From Chloroflexota bacterium (GTDB lineage Bacteria > Chloroflexota > Anaerolineae > Anaerolineales > UBA4823), in contig JAEWYL010000092.1 in the NCBI GenBank assembly GCA_023395675.1, forward strand, positions 1 to 9,202: a stretch of 9,202 bases of DNA. Direction: 5' to 3'. The position numbers and the translations under genes are program-made. A model generated the notes under the pieces. The model saw only the letters and a program-made list of their open reading frames with translations. It was not told where the DNA came from and did not search any database. This document shows, in pieces, positions 1-9,202 of the stretch; positions within the stretch are counted from its first letter, which is position 1, and every line of letters starts with the position of its first letter.

Positions 1-16
1 TTCCGGGGGACGCGGG

Positions 17-54
17 TAGGGAAATCCCTTAGTGGAAGCTAGGGTTTTCCCTTA
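17..54. promoter_or_regulatory. Paired AGGG-N4-CCCT dyads upstream of actA (candidate operator or stem-loop)
   Basis: Two 15-base blocks, TAGGGAAATCCCTTA at 17-31 and TAGGGTTTTCCCTTA at 40-54, differ only in the central bases. They are spaced 23 bp start to start, about two helical turns. Each is a short palindrome with AGGG/CCCT arms. The blocks also complement each other: bases 18-29 can pair with 41-52 in a 12-bp stem with one T-T mismatch and an 11-base loop. They end directly before the candidate -35 box, which is where a transcription activator would bind. The alternative is a transcript-level hairpin or a terminator of an upstream gene, but only a broken T-run follows. The repeats are seen directly; the regulatory role is inferred. 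Confidence 0.5.
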
Positions 55-83
55 TTGAGACTTTCTTTGTCAGGATTTAAACT
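55..83 (+). promoter_or_regulatory. Candidate sigma-70-type promoter of the act operon
   Basis: TTGAGA at 55-60 matches the -35 consensus at five of six bases. TAAACT at 78-83 matches the -10 consensus at four of six, with the standard 17-bp spacer. Transcription would begin near base 90, leaving a leader of about 70 bases before actA. This is the most AT-rich part of the window and the only non-coding stretch longer than 60 bases, which makes it the natural place for the operon promoter. The match is by eye, and the -10 box is mediocre. Confidence 0.45.
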
Positions 84-160
84 GGACGGACTGAGGCAGC
101 CGCCCAGGTTTGTGACGATTAACACGAGCGGAAGGGGGAACGGGCACTCCGGATAACATA

Positions 161-820
161 ATGCCGCAGATTTTCCATCCGAGTACGAATGCCTTCGCAA
201 AAGTCAGTATTTTCGGCGCCGTTTTCTTTATCGCAGGCCTGGCGCTGGCCCTGACCGAGGTATTTCGCTCCCCCTATGGCACAAATGTAGATGTAGCGAT
301 CGAGCAGCCGGTGCAGTTCAGCCACGAGCACCACGTGGGCGGGCTGGGCATTGACTGCCGCTACTGCCATACCGGCGTCGAGGTGTCCGCGTTCGCCGAT
401 ATCCCCCCTACCCACACCTGCATGACCTGCCACAGCCAGATCTGGTCCGACAGCCCGGCCCTGGAGCCCGTGCGCGAGAGCTTCGAGAGCGGGCTGCCGA
501 TTGAGTGGACCCGGGTGCACGACCTGGCGGATTTCACCTATTTCAATCACCAGATCCACGTCAATAAGGGGGTGGGCTGCGAGACCTGTCACGGGCGCGT
601 GGACCAGATGCCCCTGATGCGCAAAGAGAACACCCTGTATATGGAATGGTGCCTGGAATGCCACCGGGCGCCCGAGCGTTTTATCCGCCCGGTGGAAGAG
701 GTTTACACCATGGGCTACCAGCCCCCGGAGGACCAGCTCACCCTGGGCCGCCGGCTGGTGGAGGAATACAATATCGGCCCGCTGGAGCAGCTGGACGACT
801 GCTCGGTCTGCCACCGGTGA
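161..820 (+). CDS. actA: ActA, membrane-anchored pentaheme cytochrome c subunit of Alternative Complex III
   Basis: This is the multiheme electron-transfer subunit of ACIII on the outer face of the membrane. The 219-residue protein has an uncleaved-looking N-terminal membrane anchor (about residues 14-34). Five CXXCH heme c motifs follow: CRYCH at 66-70, CMTCH at 87-91, CETCH at 140-144, CLECH at 164-168, and CSVCH at 214-218, one residue before the end. The spare histidines in FSHEHHVGG (53-61) and FNHQIH (128-133) are candidate distal ligands. Five hemes, this length and the position before actB match the family. An in-frame TGA at 113-115 with no other start codon in between makes ATG 161 the only plausible start, and the MPQIF opening is typical. 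No Shine-Dalgarno sequence lies at normal distance; the purine run GAAGGGGGAA at 131-140 is 20 bases away. A 42-base gap separates it from actB. Confidence 0.96.
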   Translation: MPQIFHPSTNAFAKVSIFGAVFFIAGLALALTEVFRSPYGTNVDVAIEQPVQFSHEHHVGGLGIDCRYCHTGVEVSAFADIPPTHTCMTCHSQIWSDSPALEPVRESFESGLPIEWTRVHDLADFTYFNHQIHVNKGVGCETCHGRVDQMPLMRKENTLYMEWCLECHRAPERFIRPVEEVYTMGYQPPEDQLTLGRRLVEEYNIGPLEQLDDCSVCHR

Positions 821-862
821 AAGAGAAGGTCAAGAGCGTGAGAATGGGGAGAAGGATCACGG

Positions 863-4081
<3,219 letters not shown>

Positions 4082-4089
4082 GGAGGCTT

Positions 4090-5541
4090 ATGGAACAGCC
4101 GGTCGAACCGCGCGAGCAGGCGCCCATCCTGGAACCGGGGCATACCTTTGCCTCGGTCACGGACACGATCAGCCATATCGTGCTGACGCGCCGCACCCCG
4201 CGCCACTGGTGGATCGGTTTCGGGATCGGTTTTCTGCTGCTGCAGGTGTTCCTGGCCGCCGTCACCTTCCTGTTGTACCGGGGCACGGGGATCTGGGGCA
4301 TCAATATCCCGGTCGGCTGGGGTTTCGCCATCATCAATTTCGTGTGGTGGATCGGGATCGGCCATGCAGGCACCCTGATTTCGGCCATCCTGCTGCTGCT
4401 GCGCCAGCCGTGGCGCACCTCGATCAACCGCTTTGCCGAGGCGATGACCCTGTTCGCGGTGGTGAACGCCGGGATGTTCCCCATCCTGCACATGGGCCGC
4501 CCCTGGTTCGCCTATTACATGCTGCCCTACCCCAACACCATGGGCCTGTGGCCCCAGTTCCGCAGCCCGCTGGTATGGGACGTATTCGCCGTCACCACTT
4601 ACGCCACGGTCTCGTTCCTGTTCTGGTACATGGGCCTGATCCCGGACCTGGCGACGCTGCGCGACCGGGCGAAATCCACCGTCTGGAAGGTGGCCTATGG
4701 GGTGCTGGCAATGGGCTGGCGCGGCTCGGCTTTCCACTGGCGCCGCTACCAGACGGCCTATTTCCTCATGGCTGCGCTGGCGACCCCGCTGGTGGTCTCG
4801 GTGCATACCATCGTCGGTTTCGACTTCGCCTTCTCCCAGGTTCCGGGCTGGCACAGCACGATCTTCCCGCCCTACTTCGTGGCCGGGGCGGTTTTCTCGG
4901 GGTTTGCCATGGTGATGCTCCTGGCGATCCCTCTGCGCAGGCTCTACAACCTGGAGGGGTTCATCACCCAGCGCCACCTGGATTACATGGCGCGGGTGAT
5001 GCTGGCGATGGGTTTGATCGTGGCCTACGGCTATCTGTCGGAATTTTTCTTCGCCTGGTACAGCGGCGACGTCTATGAGATGTCGGCTTACGCCAGCCGG
5101 GCCACGGGCGTTTACGCCCCCTTCTTCTGGTTGATGGTGTTCTGCAACGTGCTCGTGCCGCAGGTGCTCTGGTCGCCCAGGCTGCGGGCCAATATCCCGG
5201 TGCTGTTCGCCGTCTCGGCCCTGATCAACGTCGGCATGTGGCTGGAGCGCTTCAATATTGTGGTGACCAGTCTCTCTCAGAGCTTTATCCCGGCTACCTG
5301 GAAAGTCTACATTCCCACTTTCTGGGACTGGGCGACCTTTATCGGGACCATCGGGCTGTTCATCTTCCTGCTCTTCCTGTTTATCCGCTTCCTGCCGGCG
5401 ATCTCGATCTTCGAGATGCGCGAGCTGGTGGCGGAGCAGGATGAGACGGACGCCCTGCCCTCGCGCGGAGACCAGACCGGCGGGCCCGGGGGCGAGACAC
5501 GCCCACCAGACCCCAGGCCTTCGTACGGGCAGGGTGATTGA
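4090..5541 (+). CDS. actC: ActC, NrfD/PsrC-like integral membrane subunit of Alternative Complex III
   Basis: This is the membrane subunit expected to bind and oxidise quinol next to the ActB Fe-S domain. The 483-residue protein has about ten hydrophobic helices (roughly 41-63, 76-104, 117-135, 161-183, 223-247, 263-282, 299-322, 342-361, 367-386 and 416-436). Family signatures are GIGHAGTLISAILLL (89-103), HMGRPW (134-139) and SVHTIVGFDFAFSQVPGWHS (237-256). Polar in-membrane residues such as H92, D164, H239 and D245 are candidates for quinol or proton chemistry; this is inferred, not proven here. The C-terminal tail after about residue 445 is hydrophilic and rich in Gly, Pro and Asp. GGGAGG at 4081-4086 is the likely ribosome site, rather close to the ATG. 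It is the paralogue of ActF downstream, and its position between actB and actD fixes its identity as ActC. Confidence 0.96.
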   Translation: MEQPVEPREQAPILEPGHTFASVTDTISHIVLTRRTPRHWWIGFGIGFLLLQVFLAAVTFLLYRGTGIWGINIPVGWGFAIINFVWWIGIGHAGTLISAILLLLRQPWRTSINRFAEAMTLFAVVNAGMFPILHMGRPWFAYYMLPYPNTMGLWPQFRSPLVWDVFAVTTYATVSFLFWYMGLIPDLATLRDRAKSTVWKVAYGVLAMGWRGSAFHWRRYQTAYFLMAALATPLVVSVHTIVGFDFAFSQVPGWHSTIFPPYFVAGAVFSGFAMVMLLAIPLRRLYNLEGFITQRHLDYMARVMLAMGLIVAYGYLSEFFFAWYSGDVYEMSAYASRATGVYAPFFWLMVFCNVLVPQVLWSPRLRANIPVLFAVSALINVGMWLERFNIVVTSLSQSFIPATWKVYIPTFWDWATFIGTIGLFIFLLFLFIRFLPAISIFEMRELVAEQDETDALPSRGDQTGGPGGETRPPDPRPSYGQGD

Positions 5542-5567
5542 GCCCGCAGGGTGCGGCGCCGGCGGGC
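5542..5567 (+). other. GC-rich hairpin between actC and actD
   Basis: Starting on the base after the actC stop, GCCCGC (5542-5547) pairs with GCGGGC (5562-5567). A second small stem can form inside the loop (5550-5553 with 5557-5560, including one G-U pair). No uridine run follows, only ATTTAAA, so a full terminator is unlikely. It could be an RNA-stability or processing element separating actABC from actD onward. The role is inferred. Confidence 0.4.
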
Positions 5568-5600
5568 CGGATTTAAACCTGGCGGAGGGAAGCTGATCAA

Positions 5601-6140
5601 GTGGCAAGCGAGTACAGGATTTACGGCCTGATGGCCGAATTTGACGAACCGGAGGAGATCGTGGAAGCGACTCGGGCGGCCTATGAGGCCGGCTACCGCC
5701 GCCTGGATGCTTACACCCCCTACCCGGTGGAGGATTTATCTGAGATCCTGCACCAGGAGAATATTCGCCTGCCCCTGATCGTACTGGCGGGCGGGATCAT
5801 CGGCGCGCTGGCGGGCTACGGGCTGCAGTATTACGCCGCGGTGATTGATTACCCGCTGAACGTGGGCGGGCGCCCGCTGCACTCCTGGCCGAATTTCATC
5901 CCGGTGGCCTTCGAGACCACCATTCTGTTCGCGGCCTTCGCAGCCGTCCTGGGTATGTTCGCCCTGAACGGGCTACCCCAGCCCTACCACCCGGTGTTCA
6001 ACGTACCGAGCTTCGAGCTGGCCTCTCGCAGCCACTTTTTCCTGGTGATCGAGTCTCAGGACCCGCGCTTCAGCCGCGAGGAGACACGGCGCTTCCTGGA
6101 GAGCCTGGGGCCCAACAGTATTTCGGAGATTGATTTTTAA
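5601..6140 (+). CDS. actD: ActD, DUF3341 membrane subunit of Alternative Complex III
   Basis: This 179-residue protein matches the DUF3341 family, the ActD subunit of ACIII. A soluble N-terminal part opens with YRIYGLMAEFDEPEEIVEA (5-23) and includes RRLDAYTPYPVEDL (33-46). Two membrane helices follow (about 57-79 and 98-122), joined by a short loop with the family-like stretch GGRPLHSWPNFIPVAFE (89-105). The C-terminal part contains LPQPYHPVFNV (125-135) and ends hydrophilic. The family has no known cofactor; it is thought to stabilise the membrane part of the complex. The start is GTG, supported by GGAGGG at 5584-5589, 11 bases upstream, and by the match of the N-terminus to the family. The 59-base gap from actC is the longest within the operon; actE follows after 6 bases. 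Confidence 0.93.
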   Translation: MASEYRIYGLMAEFDEPEEIVEATRAAYEAGYRRLDAYTPYPVEDLSEILHQENIRLPLIVLAGGIIGALAGYGLQYYAAVIDYPLNVGGRPLHSWPNFIPVAFETTILFAAFAAVLGMFALNGLPQPYHPVFNVPSFELASRSHFFLVIESQDPRFSREETRRFLESLGPNSISEIDF

Positions 6141-6146
6141 CCCGCT

Positions 6147-6800
6147 ATGAACCCGATGCAGCCCCACCGCGCCCGCAGCTCCCGCCTCCAAAGCCAGGGG
6201 GGCAAAACGCCGCGCCTGTGGCTGCGGGCCCTGCTCGGGCTGCTGGCCGGCGCGCTGCTGCTGGCGGCCTGCGATGATATGAGCGACCAGGCCAAGTACG
6301 AACCGCTGGAGGCAAACCTGTACTTCCCAGACCAGCGGGCCTCGCGCGCTCTCCCGGAGGGCGTGGTGCCCCGCAGCGCGCCGGGGATTGACAGCGGGCC
6401 GGCGGAGGACGAGGCAGCTTACAACCCGCGCTCGGAAGAGGGCGAGCTGCTGGACAGCTTCCCCTTCCCGGTGACGCTGGAGGTGCTGGAGCGGGGCCAG
6501 GAGCGCTACAACATCTACTGCTCGCCCTGCCACGGGCTGGACGGGGCGGGCCAGGGGATGATCGTGGAGCGCGGCTTCTCGCCGCCGCCCTCGCTGCACG
6601 AGCAGCGCCTGCGCGAGGCCCCGGCAGGCTACTTTTACGAGGTGATCCGGGACGGCTTCGGACAGATGTACGCCTACGGCTACCGGGTGGATCCGCCCGA
6701 CCGCTGGGCGATCACGGCCTATATCCGCGCCCTGCAGCTCAGCCAGAACGCCTCGCAGGATGAGATCCCGGCTGAGGAGCTGGAGAACCTGGAGCCCTGA
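6147..6800 (+). CDS. actE: ActE, monoheme cytochrome c lipoprotein subunit of Alternative Complex III
   Basis: This is a membrane-anchored cytochrome c that carries electrons within or out of ACIII. The 217-residue product has a basic N-terminal stretch, a hydrophobic signal (about 24-41) and a lipobox LLAAC with Cys42, so it is probably a lipoprotein. After it comes the family-typical segment DQAKYEPLEANLYFPDQRAS (47-66). The heme motif CSPCH is at 125-129 in the context RYNIYCSPCHGLDGAGQG, and M174 in GQMYAYGYRV is the likely sixth ligand. DRWAITAYIRALQ (185-197) is the usual closing helix of such cytochrome domains. The ATG lies 6 bases after the actD stop with no Shine-Dalgarno sequence in range; GGAG at 6125-6128 is too far. 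Coupled translation from actD is likely. A second ATG at 6156 is an alternative start. Confidence 0.94.
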   Translation: MNPMQPHRARSSRLQSQGGKTPRLWLRALLGLLAGALLLAACDDMSDQAKYEPLEANLYFPDQRASRALPEGVVPRSAPGIDSGPAEDEAAYNPRSEEGELLDSFPFPVTLEVLERGQERYNIYCSPCHGLDGAGQGMIVERGFSPPPSLHEQRLREAPAGYFYEVIRDGFGQMYAYGYRVDPPDRWAITAYIRALQLSQNASQDEIPAEELENLEP

Positions 6801-6801
6801 T

Positions 6802-6808
6802 GGAAGAG
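6802..6808 (+). promoter_or_regulatory. Ribosome binding site that sets the actF start
   Basis: GGAAGAG lies 5 bases before ATG 6814, just after the actE stop. The open frame continues upstream to an ATG at 6760, but that start lies inside actE, would add 18 residues of atypical sequence and has no better site. The purine run therefore favours 6814. Confidence 0.6.
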
Positions 6809-6813
6809 AGACG

Positions 6814-8004
6814 ATGAACACGGCAGACGATCGCATACAGCGCATACGCAGGCTGGCGCTTCCGGCTGTGGTGCTCGGTGTGGTGGGGGCCGCAGCCGGG
6901 CTGGTGCTGGGCGGGCTGGAAGTGTTCTTCCAAGCCTACCTGTTCGCCTATCTCTTCTGGGCCAACCTGACCTTCGGGGCGCTGGCGATCCTGCTGCTGC
7001 AGTACCTGGTGGGCAGCGAGTGGGGGATGGTGATCCAGCGCCCGCTGGAGGCCGGGGCGAAGACCCTGTGGCTGGCGGCCCTGCTCTTCATCCCGGTGCT
7101 GGTGGGGGCAGGCTTTATTTATCCCTGGATGGACCCCGAAACGGTGGCCGCCAACCCGGTGATCGAGCACAAAACCCCCTACCTGAACCTTCCGTTTTTT
7201 GCCCTGCGGGCGGCGCTTTACTTCCTGATCTGGGGCGGGCTGCTCCGGGTGGCTTCCGGCTGGGCCCGGCAGGAACGCTACTGGACCGACCCGGACCTGC
7301 GCCGCCGCCTGCAGCGCTTCAGTGCGGTGGGCCTGATCCTCTTCACCCTGACCATGAGCCTGGCTTCGGTGGACTGGATCATGTCCCTCCACCCGGACTG
7401 GTACTCGACCATCTTCGGGTTCCTGATCATCTCCGGGCAGGCGCTGGGGGCGATGGCCCTGGCGATCGCGCTGCTGCCCGCGCTGATACCGGGCGGCGCG
7501 CTGGAGGCCTTCGTCACGCCGCGCCATATCCGCGACCTGGGGGCCCTGCTGCTCACCCTGGTCCTGTTCTACGCCTACATCGCTTTTTCGCAGTACATCA
7601 TTATCTGGTCGGGCAACCTGCCCCACGAGGTGACCTGGTACCTGGCCCGCACCGGGTTCTGGCTGGCGCTCTTTCTGGTGGTGGTCGCCATCCAGTTCGT
7701 CCTGCCGTTCTTCGTGCTGCTCTCGCTGCGGGCCAAGCGCAATCTGCGCCTGGTGGCGGGCCTGGCGCTCGGCATCCTGCTGATGCGCGCCATAGACATT
7801 TACTGGCTGGTGACCCCGGCTTACTACCCCGGGACCTTCCCGAGCCTGTGGAACGTGCTTCTCTCGCTGGCCCTGCTGGTGGGGCTGGGCGGGCTGTGGC
7901 TGCTGGCGTTCTCCTACCACCTGCAGCGCACGCCGCAGCAGCTCCGGGTGCGCGCCGGGCAGCCGGCCGTGCAGGAACACGGTCAGCGCCAATCGACTAT
8001 CTGA
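6814..8004 (+). CDS. actF: ActF, second NrfD-like integral membrane subunit of Alternative Complex III
   Basis: ActF is the polytopic paralogue of ActC in the ACIII membrane core. From ATG 6814 the protein has 396 residues, the usual size. About ten hydrophobic segments are visible (roughly 14-34, 42-65, 84-104, 125-146, 170-184, 197-222, 241-263, 280-304, 312-333 and 346-368). The signatures are MSLASVDWIMSLHPDWYSTI (181-200) and YAYIAFSQYIIIWSGNLPHE (253-272), both characteristic of ActF. It lacks the GHAGT and HMGRPW quinol-site motifs of ActC, in keeping with ActF not being the main quinol oxidation site; a part in proton transfer has been proposed for the family. The C-terminal 25 residues are hydrophilic. 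It starts 13 bases after actE and ends 6 bases before the next gene. Confidence 0.95.
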   Translation: MNTADDRIQRIRRLALPAVVLGVVGAAAGLVLGGLEVFFQAYLFAYLFWANLTFGALAILLLQYLVGSEWGMVIQRPLEAGAKTLWLAALLFIPVLVGAGFIYPWMDPETVAANPVIEHKTPYLNLPFFALRAALYFLIWGGLLRVASGWARQERYWTDPDLRRRLQRFSAVGLILFTLTMSLASVDWIMSLHPDWYSTIFGFLIISGQALGAMALAIALLPALIPGGALEAFVTPRHIRDLGALLLTLVLFYAYIAFSQYIIIWSGNLPHEVTWYLARTGFWLALFLVVVAIQFVLPFFVLLSLRAKRNLRLVAGLALGILLMRAIDIYWLVTPAYYPGTFPSLWNVLLSLALLVGLGGLWLLAFSYHLQRTPQQLRVRAGQPAVQEHGQRQSTI

Positions 8005-8010
8005 CACGCT

Positions 8011-8520
8011 ATGGAACCTGAAGAGCGAGACGTCCAACGCGAAGAGGGGGTGAACCCCGAAGGGAGGCAGGCGCCCCCGGAATCTCAGGAAGGGCATATC
8101 CCGGCCTCGCATGAAGCCGCGTTTATGAGCATGCGCACCCTGCTGGTCGCAGGGATCGGGCTGGTGGTGCTGATCGTGCTGCTGAGCGGGCTGGCGGGCG
8201 TCCTGACTGCGGCCTTCGGGCAGCGCGAGCCGCTGGTGCAGACAGACCTGCGCACCCCGGACGCCCCGAACCTGCAGATCGCTCCCCGGCAGGACCTGCA
8301 GAGCTACCTGGCGACGCAGCAGGCGGCGCTGGAGGGGTACGGCTGGGTGGACGAGGAGGCCGGGGTGGCGCGCATCCCCATCCGGCGCGCCATGGAGCTG
8401 CTGGTTGAGCGCGGCCTGCCGGTGGAGCCCCGGGAGACGGAGCCGGCCGGCGAGGGGGCCGGGGTGGACGAGAGCGGCTTCGCCCTCACCCCCACGCCGG
8501 GCGGGGAGGCAGCCCCATGA
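8011..8520 (+). CDS. Uncharacterised single-span membrane protein between actF and SCO
   Basis: The function of this 169-residue protein is unknown. It has an acidic, disordered-looking N-terminus (1-38), one membrane helix (about 43-68, no lipobox), then an exported domain. Residues 85-137 look constrained: PNLQIAPRQDLQSYLATQQ is followed by YGWVDEEAGVARIPIRRAME and LLVERGLP. From memory, similar 'YGWVD...G..RIPI.RAM.LL..RGLP' proteins occur beside SCO and cytochrome oxidase genes in several phyla, which suggests an accessory or assembly role in oxidase biogenesis. Some ACIII complexes carry a small seventh subunit, ActG, and this gene is in a suitable place, but homology cannot be judged here. 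The tail (about 141-169) is Pro/Gly/Glu-rich. There is no cysteine, so no heme or copper site of the usual kind. ATG 8011 follows the actF stop by 6 bases without a ribosome site; ATGs at 8125 and 8131 are alternative starts, less likely because they would remove most of the region before the helix. Confidence 0.83.
   Translation: MEPEERDVQREEGVNPEGRQAPPESQEGHIPASHEAAFMSMRTLLVAGIGLVVLIVLLSGLAGVLTAAFGQREPLVQTDLRTPDAPNLQIAPRQDLQSYLATQQAALEGYGWVDEEAGVARIPIRRAMELLVERGLPVEPRETEPAGEGAGVDESGFALTPTPGGEAAP
8503..8509 (+). promoter_or_regulatory. Ribosome binding site of the SCO gene
   Basis: GGGGAGG ends 7 bases before ATG 8517. It lies within the last codons of the preceding gene and supports the start that overlaps that gene's stop (ATGA, 8517-8520). 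Confidence 0.75.
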
Positions 8521-9202
8521 AAGGCAGTTCCCGGCTGTCCCTGCTGCCTGTCCTGCTCCTGGGCGCGCTGCTCCTGAGCCCGGTTCCGGCGCGGGCCGAC
8601 CATGGGGGGCCGAACCCCTCCGAAGGGGTGGATTTCAAACAGCGGCTGGAGGCTTATCTGCCGCTGGACCTGGGCTTCACCGACGAGAACGGGCAGGCGG
8701 TGCGGCTGGGCGATTATTTCGGGCAGAAGCCGGTCATCCTGGTCTTCGCCTATTACGAGTGCCCCATGTTATGCACCCTGGCCCTGAACGACCTGACCGC
8801 GGCGCTGCAGGAGGTGGATTTCCAGGTGGGAGACGAGTTCGAAGTGCTCACGGTGAGCATTGACCCCGGGGAGGGGCCGGCGCTGGCGCGGCAGAAGAAG
8901 GACGCCTACCTGCAGTCGCTGGGGCAGCCCGGCGCGGAGGCGGGCTGGCACTTCCTGACCGGCGAGCAGGCGGCCATCTCCGCCCTGGCGGGATCCGCCG
9001 GGTTCGAGTACCGCTATCTCGAGGACGAGGACGAATACGCGCACCCGACGGGCGTGGTGATCCTGACGCCGGAGGGGCAGATCTCCCGCTACATCCTGGG
9101 CATCGGCTACAACGCCAACGATATCCGCCTGGGCCTGGTGGACGCCGCCGGGCGCAAGATCGCCACCCTGGTAGACCAGTTTTACCTGCTCTGCTACCAG
9201 TA
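8517..9202 (+). CDS. SCO1/SenC-family copper chaperone for cytochrome oxidase, partial (3' end beyond window)
   Basis: The visible 228 codons encode a thioredoxin-fold SCO protein, which delivers copper to the CuA site of cytochrome c oxidase or reduces that site. It has a Sec signal (about 1-27) with an ARA cleavage motif at 25-27. The copper-binding motif CPMLC is at 82-86, inside PVILVFAYYECPMLC, and H176 in YAHPTGVVILTPEGQISRY is the third expected ligand. LVDQFYLLCY near the edge (218-227) matches the region where SCO relatives usually have a 'DQ...C..YD' stretch. ATG 8517 overlaps the previous stop (ATGA) and has a strong ribosome site, so it is translationally coupled to the unknown protein. 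The window ends within a codon beginning TA, so the C-terminus is not seen. No frameshift is visible. The signal has no lipobox, so the protein may be periplasmic or held by a downstream anchor. Confidence 0.93.
   Translation, partial: MKGSSRLSLLPVLLLGALLLSPVPARADHGGPNPSEGVDFKQRLEAYLPLDLGFTDENGQAVRLGDYFGQKPVILVFAYYECPMLCTLALNDLTAALQEVDFQVGDEFEVLTVSIDPGEGPALARQKKDAYLQSLGQPGAEAGWHFLTGEQAAISALAGSAGFEYRYLEDEDEYAHPTGVVILTPEGQISRYILGIGYNANDIRLGLVDAAGRKIATLVDQFYLLCYQ

Noticed and set aside
1..54. Intrinsic terminator of an unseen upstream gene
   Set aside because: The stem is good but the following bases (TTATTGAGACTTTC) are not a continuous T-run, and a -35-like box starts at once. An operator fits better, though a terminator is not excluded.
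119..814. Minus-strand open frame opposite actA
   Set aside because: It lies opposite five clear heme motifs and shows no domain of its own.
6760..6813. 18-residue upstream extension of actF
   Set aside because: It would overlap actE by 41 bases, adds Arg/Trp-rich sequence unlike the family, and a better start with a ribosome site exists at 6814.
6739..8112. 457-codon minus-strand open frame opposite actF
   Set aside because: Same pattern as opposite actC: hydrophilic mirror of a membrane protein, with no plausible start context or family.
8614..8629. Perfect 6-bp stem with 4-base loop (ACCCCT-CCGA-AGGGGT) just after the SCO signal peptide
   Set aside because: It lies inside coding sequence with no T-run. 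Short GC stems are common at this base composition, and there is no sign of regulation.

Overview
The window is one continuous co-directional operon on the + strand encoding Alternative Complex III (ACIII), the quinol:electron-acceptor oxidoreductase that replaces cytochrome bc1 in many bacteria. The order is actA-actB-actC-actD-actE-actF, then a small single-span membrane protein of unknown function, then the start of a SCO1/SenC copper chaperone that runs off the right edge. The DNA is GC-rich. Coding fills nearly everything from base 161 onward; gaps between genes run from a 4-base overlap to 59 bases. No RNA gene, CRISPR array, insertion sequence or integrase is seen.

Organism: the ACIII set, the high GC and the protein texture fit a Chloroflexota (Anaerolineae-like) bacterium best. 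ACIII also occurs in Bacteroidota, Rhodothermota, Acidobacteriota, Planctomycetota and others, so this placement is an inference of modest confidence.

Layout: bases 1-160 are a non-coding leader. It holds two near-identical AGGG-N4-CCCT dyads just upstream of a plausible sigma-70-type promoter. Bases 161-820 encode ActA (pentaheme cytochrome c), 863-4081 ActB (cysteine-free molybdopterin-oxidoreductase-like domain fused to a four-cluster ferredoxin-like domain), 4090-5541 ActC (NrfD-like, about ten helices), 5601-6140 ActD (DUF3341), 6147-6800 ActE (monoheme lipoprotein cytochrome c), 6814-8004 ActF (second NrfD-like subunit), 8011-8520 the unknown protein, and 8517-9202 the partial SCO protein.

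How they work together (family knowledge applied here): ActC is expected to oxidise quinol in the membrane. Electrons pass through the Fe-S clusters of ActB and the hemes of ActA and ActE to an external carrier or directly to a terminal oxidase. ActF is the paralogous membrane partner and ActD a peripheral membrane subunit. The SCO gene immediately downstream suggests that cytochrome oxidase genes follow beyond the window, so the locus probably encodes an ACIII-oxidase respiratory module.

The system itself is known. The points that stand out are the paired dyads at the promoter, a low-complexity insert with a 15-bp tandem repeat inside ActB, the conserved-looking uncharacterised protein before SCO, and two gene starts that share a stop-C[CA]CGCT-ATG junction with no ribosome binding site.
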